Below, in pieces: positions 63,524 to 64,000 of a DNA stretch of 64,000 bases (the stretch's first letter is position 1; every line of letters starts with the position of its first letter). The notes under the pieces are model-generated. The model was not told the origin of the DNA. It made no database searches and saw nothing but the letters and a program-made list of their open reading frames with translations. The DNA is taken from the NCBI RefSeq assembly GCF_017873095.1, contig NZ_JAGGJU010000001.1, positions 186,001-250,000 on the forward strand. The letters run 5' to 3'. This DNA comes from Heterorhizobium halophytocola (GTDB lineage: Bacteria > Pseudomonadota > Alphaproteobacteria > Rhizobiales > Rhizobiaceae). Both the position numbers and the translations under genes were made by a program.

Positions 63524-64000
63524 TCACGCCCGGCCGTAGCCGCCACCCGTCGGGGTGATGATGGTAATCGCTTCGCCGGCGGCAAGCTCGGTATGGGCGC
63601 AGCCGGCCAGGCTCTCGACCGAACCGTCCATGCGCCGCACCAGATTGCGCCCGCACTGGCCGGGCTCGCCGCCCTTGATGCCGAAGGGGGCAACCTTGCG
63701 ATGCCCCGAAAGCACGGAGCAGTCCATCGTCTCGCGAAAGCGGATGGTGCGACTGGTGCCATTGCCGGCATGCCACTTGCCCCGGCCGCCCGAATCCGGC
63801 CGGATGTGGAAGTCTTCGAGCACCACCGGGTAGCGCAGCTCGAGGATCTCCGGGTCGGTCAGCCGCGAATTGGTCATGTGGGTGTGGACGGCATCGGCAC
63901 CGTTGAAGCCGGGTCCGGCCGGCGCGCCCGAGCAGATCGTCTCGTAATACTGGTAGACGTCATTGCCGAAGGTCAGGTTGTTCATCGTGCCCTGGGCCGA
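63524..64000 (-). CDS. Hydantoinase B / 5-oxoprolinase family protein (C-terminal part)
   Basis: C-terminal 158 codons of a HyuB-type protein; the rest lies beyond the window end. Visible: SAQGTMNNLTFGN at the edge, TICSGAPAGPGFNGADAVHT, TDPEILELRYPVVLEDFHIR, PDSGGRGKWHAGNG and the terminal ITIITPTGGGYGRA. With HyuA it cleaves hydantoins or 5-oxoproline using ATP. An M20 N-carbamoylase-type gene lies 36 kb away, so a link is only speculative. Confidence 0.9.
   Translation of the reverse strand, partial: SAQGTMNNLTFGNDVYQYYETICSGAPAGPGFNGADAVHTHMTNSRLTDPEILELRYPVVLEDFHIRPDSGGRGKWHAGNGTSRTIRFRETMDCSVLSGHRKVAPFGIKGGEPGQCGRNLVRRMDGSVESLAGCAHTELAAGEAITIITPTGGGYGRA

Overview
The window looks like chromosomal DNA of an alphaproteobacterium, probably a member of the Rhizobiaceae or a close relative. 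Reasons: high GC with dense, often 1-4 base overlapping operons; a sorbitol/mannitol catabolic block of rhizobial type; an alphaproteobacterial elongator tRNA-Met; several ABC importers; and a XoxF-type (lanthanide) methanol dehydrogenase with glutathione-dependent formaldehyde oxidation. The species call is inference; no rRNA is present.

Region 1 (1-10.7 kb) is metabolic core. It holds the 3' end of a sorbitol dehydrogenase, mannitol 2-dehydrogenase, a HAD phosphatase and an FGGY kinase in one tight operon; an SDR/AraC divergent pair; a very small Cys/His-rich exported protein gene (6195-6341) whose last four codons plus stop are tandemly duplicated; a dgcN-dgcA pair for D-glutamate use; and mnmA. 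Region 2 (10.9-13.4 kb) is accessory: a tRNA-Met with a strong promoter is followed by about 2.3 kb of lower-GC DNA carrying one TIR-domain protein with a C-terminal hydrophobic segment, ending in a frameshifted transposase relic.

Region 3 (13.4-20.2 kb) is a polyamine-type ABC importer (binding protein, ATPase, two permeases, the last with an unusual C-terminal tail) under a MocR-type regulator, plus a small secreted nuclease. Region 4 (20.2-30.1 kb) is a peptide-type ABC importer containing a permease-ATPase fusion, with its GntR regulator as last gene. Opposite it lie an M20 amidohydrolase and an acetamidase/formamidase, and then an M42 peptidase of the NAGGN-associated type. A perfect 16-bp palindrome sits in the divergent promoter region. 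Region 5 (30.3-38.3 kb) has a sensor kinase and a second, canonical five-gene dipeptide importer.

Region 6 (38.6-62.4 kb) is a large methylotrophy and lanthanide block. A LuxR-type response regulator, a FIST-domain sensor and a hybrid kinase (resembling NosP/NahK/Erc systems) lead into exported proteins of unknown function, a SoxYZ-like carrier and a metallo-hydrolase of the quinoprotein relay set. Then come frmA, fghA, xoxF, xoxG, xoxJ, a CxxxCW protein, a PQQ-associated ABC system of the Lut/Ped kind implicated elsewhere in lanthanide uptake, and gfa. Methanol would be oxidised in the periplasm by XoxF with XoxG as electron acceptor. Formaldehyde would then be trapped by Gfa and oxidised through FrmA and FghA to formate. 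A complete NitT/TauT-like importer (binding protein, permease, ATPase) is interleaved inside the Lut/Ped-like system; it is one of the least explained features here. The window ends with a Crp/Fnr regulator, an SdiA-regulated-type propeller protein and a truncated hydantoinase B gene.
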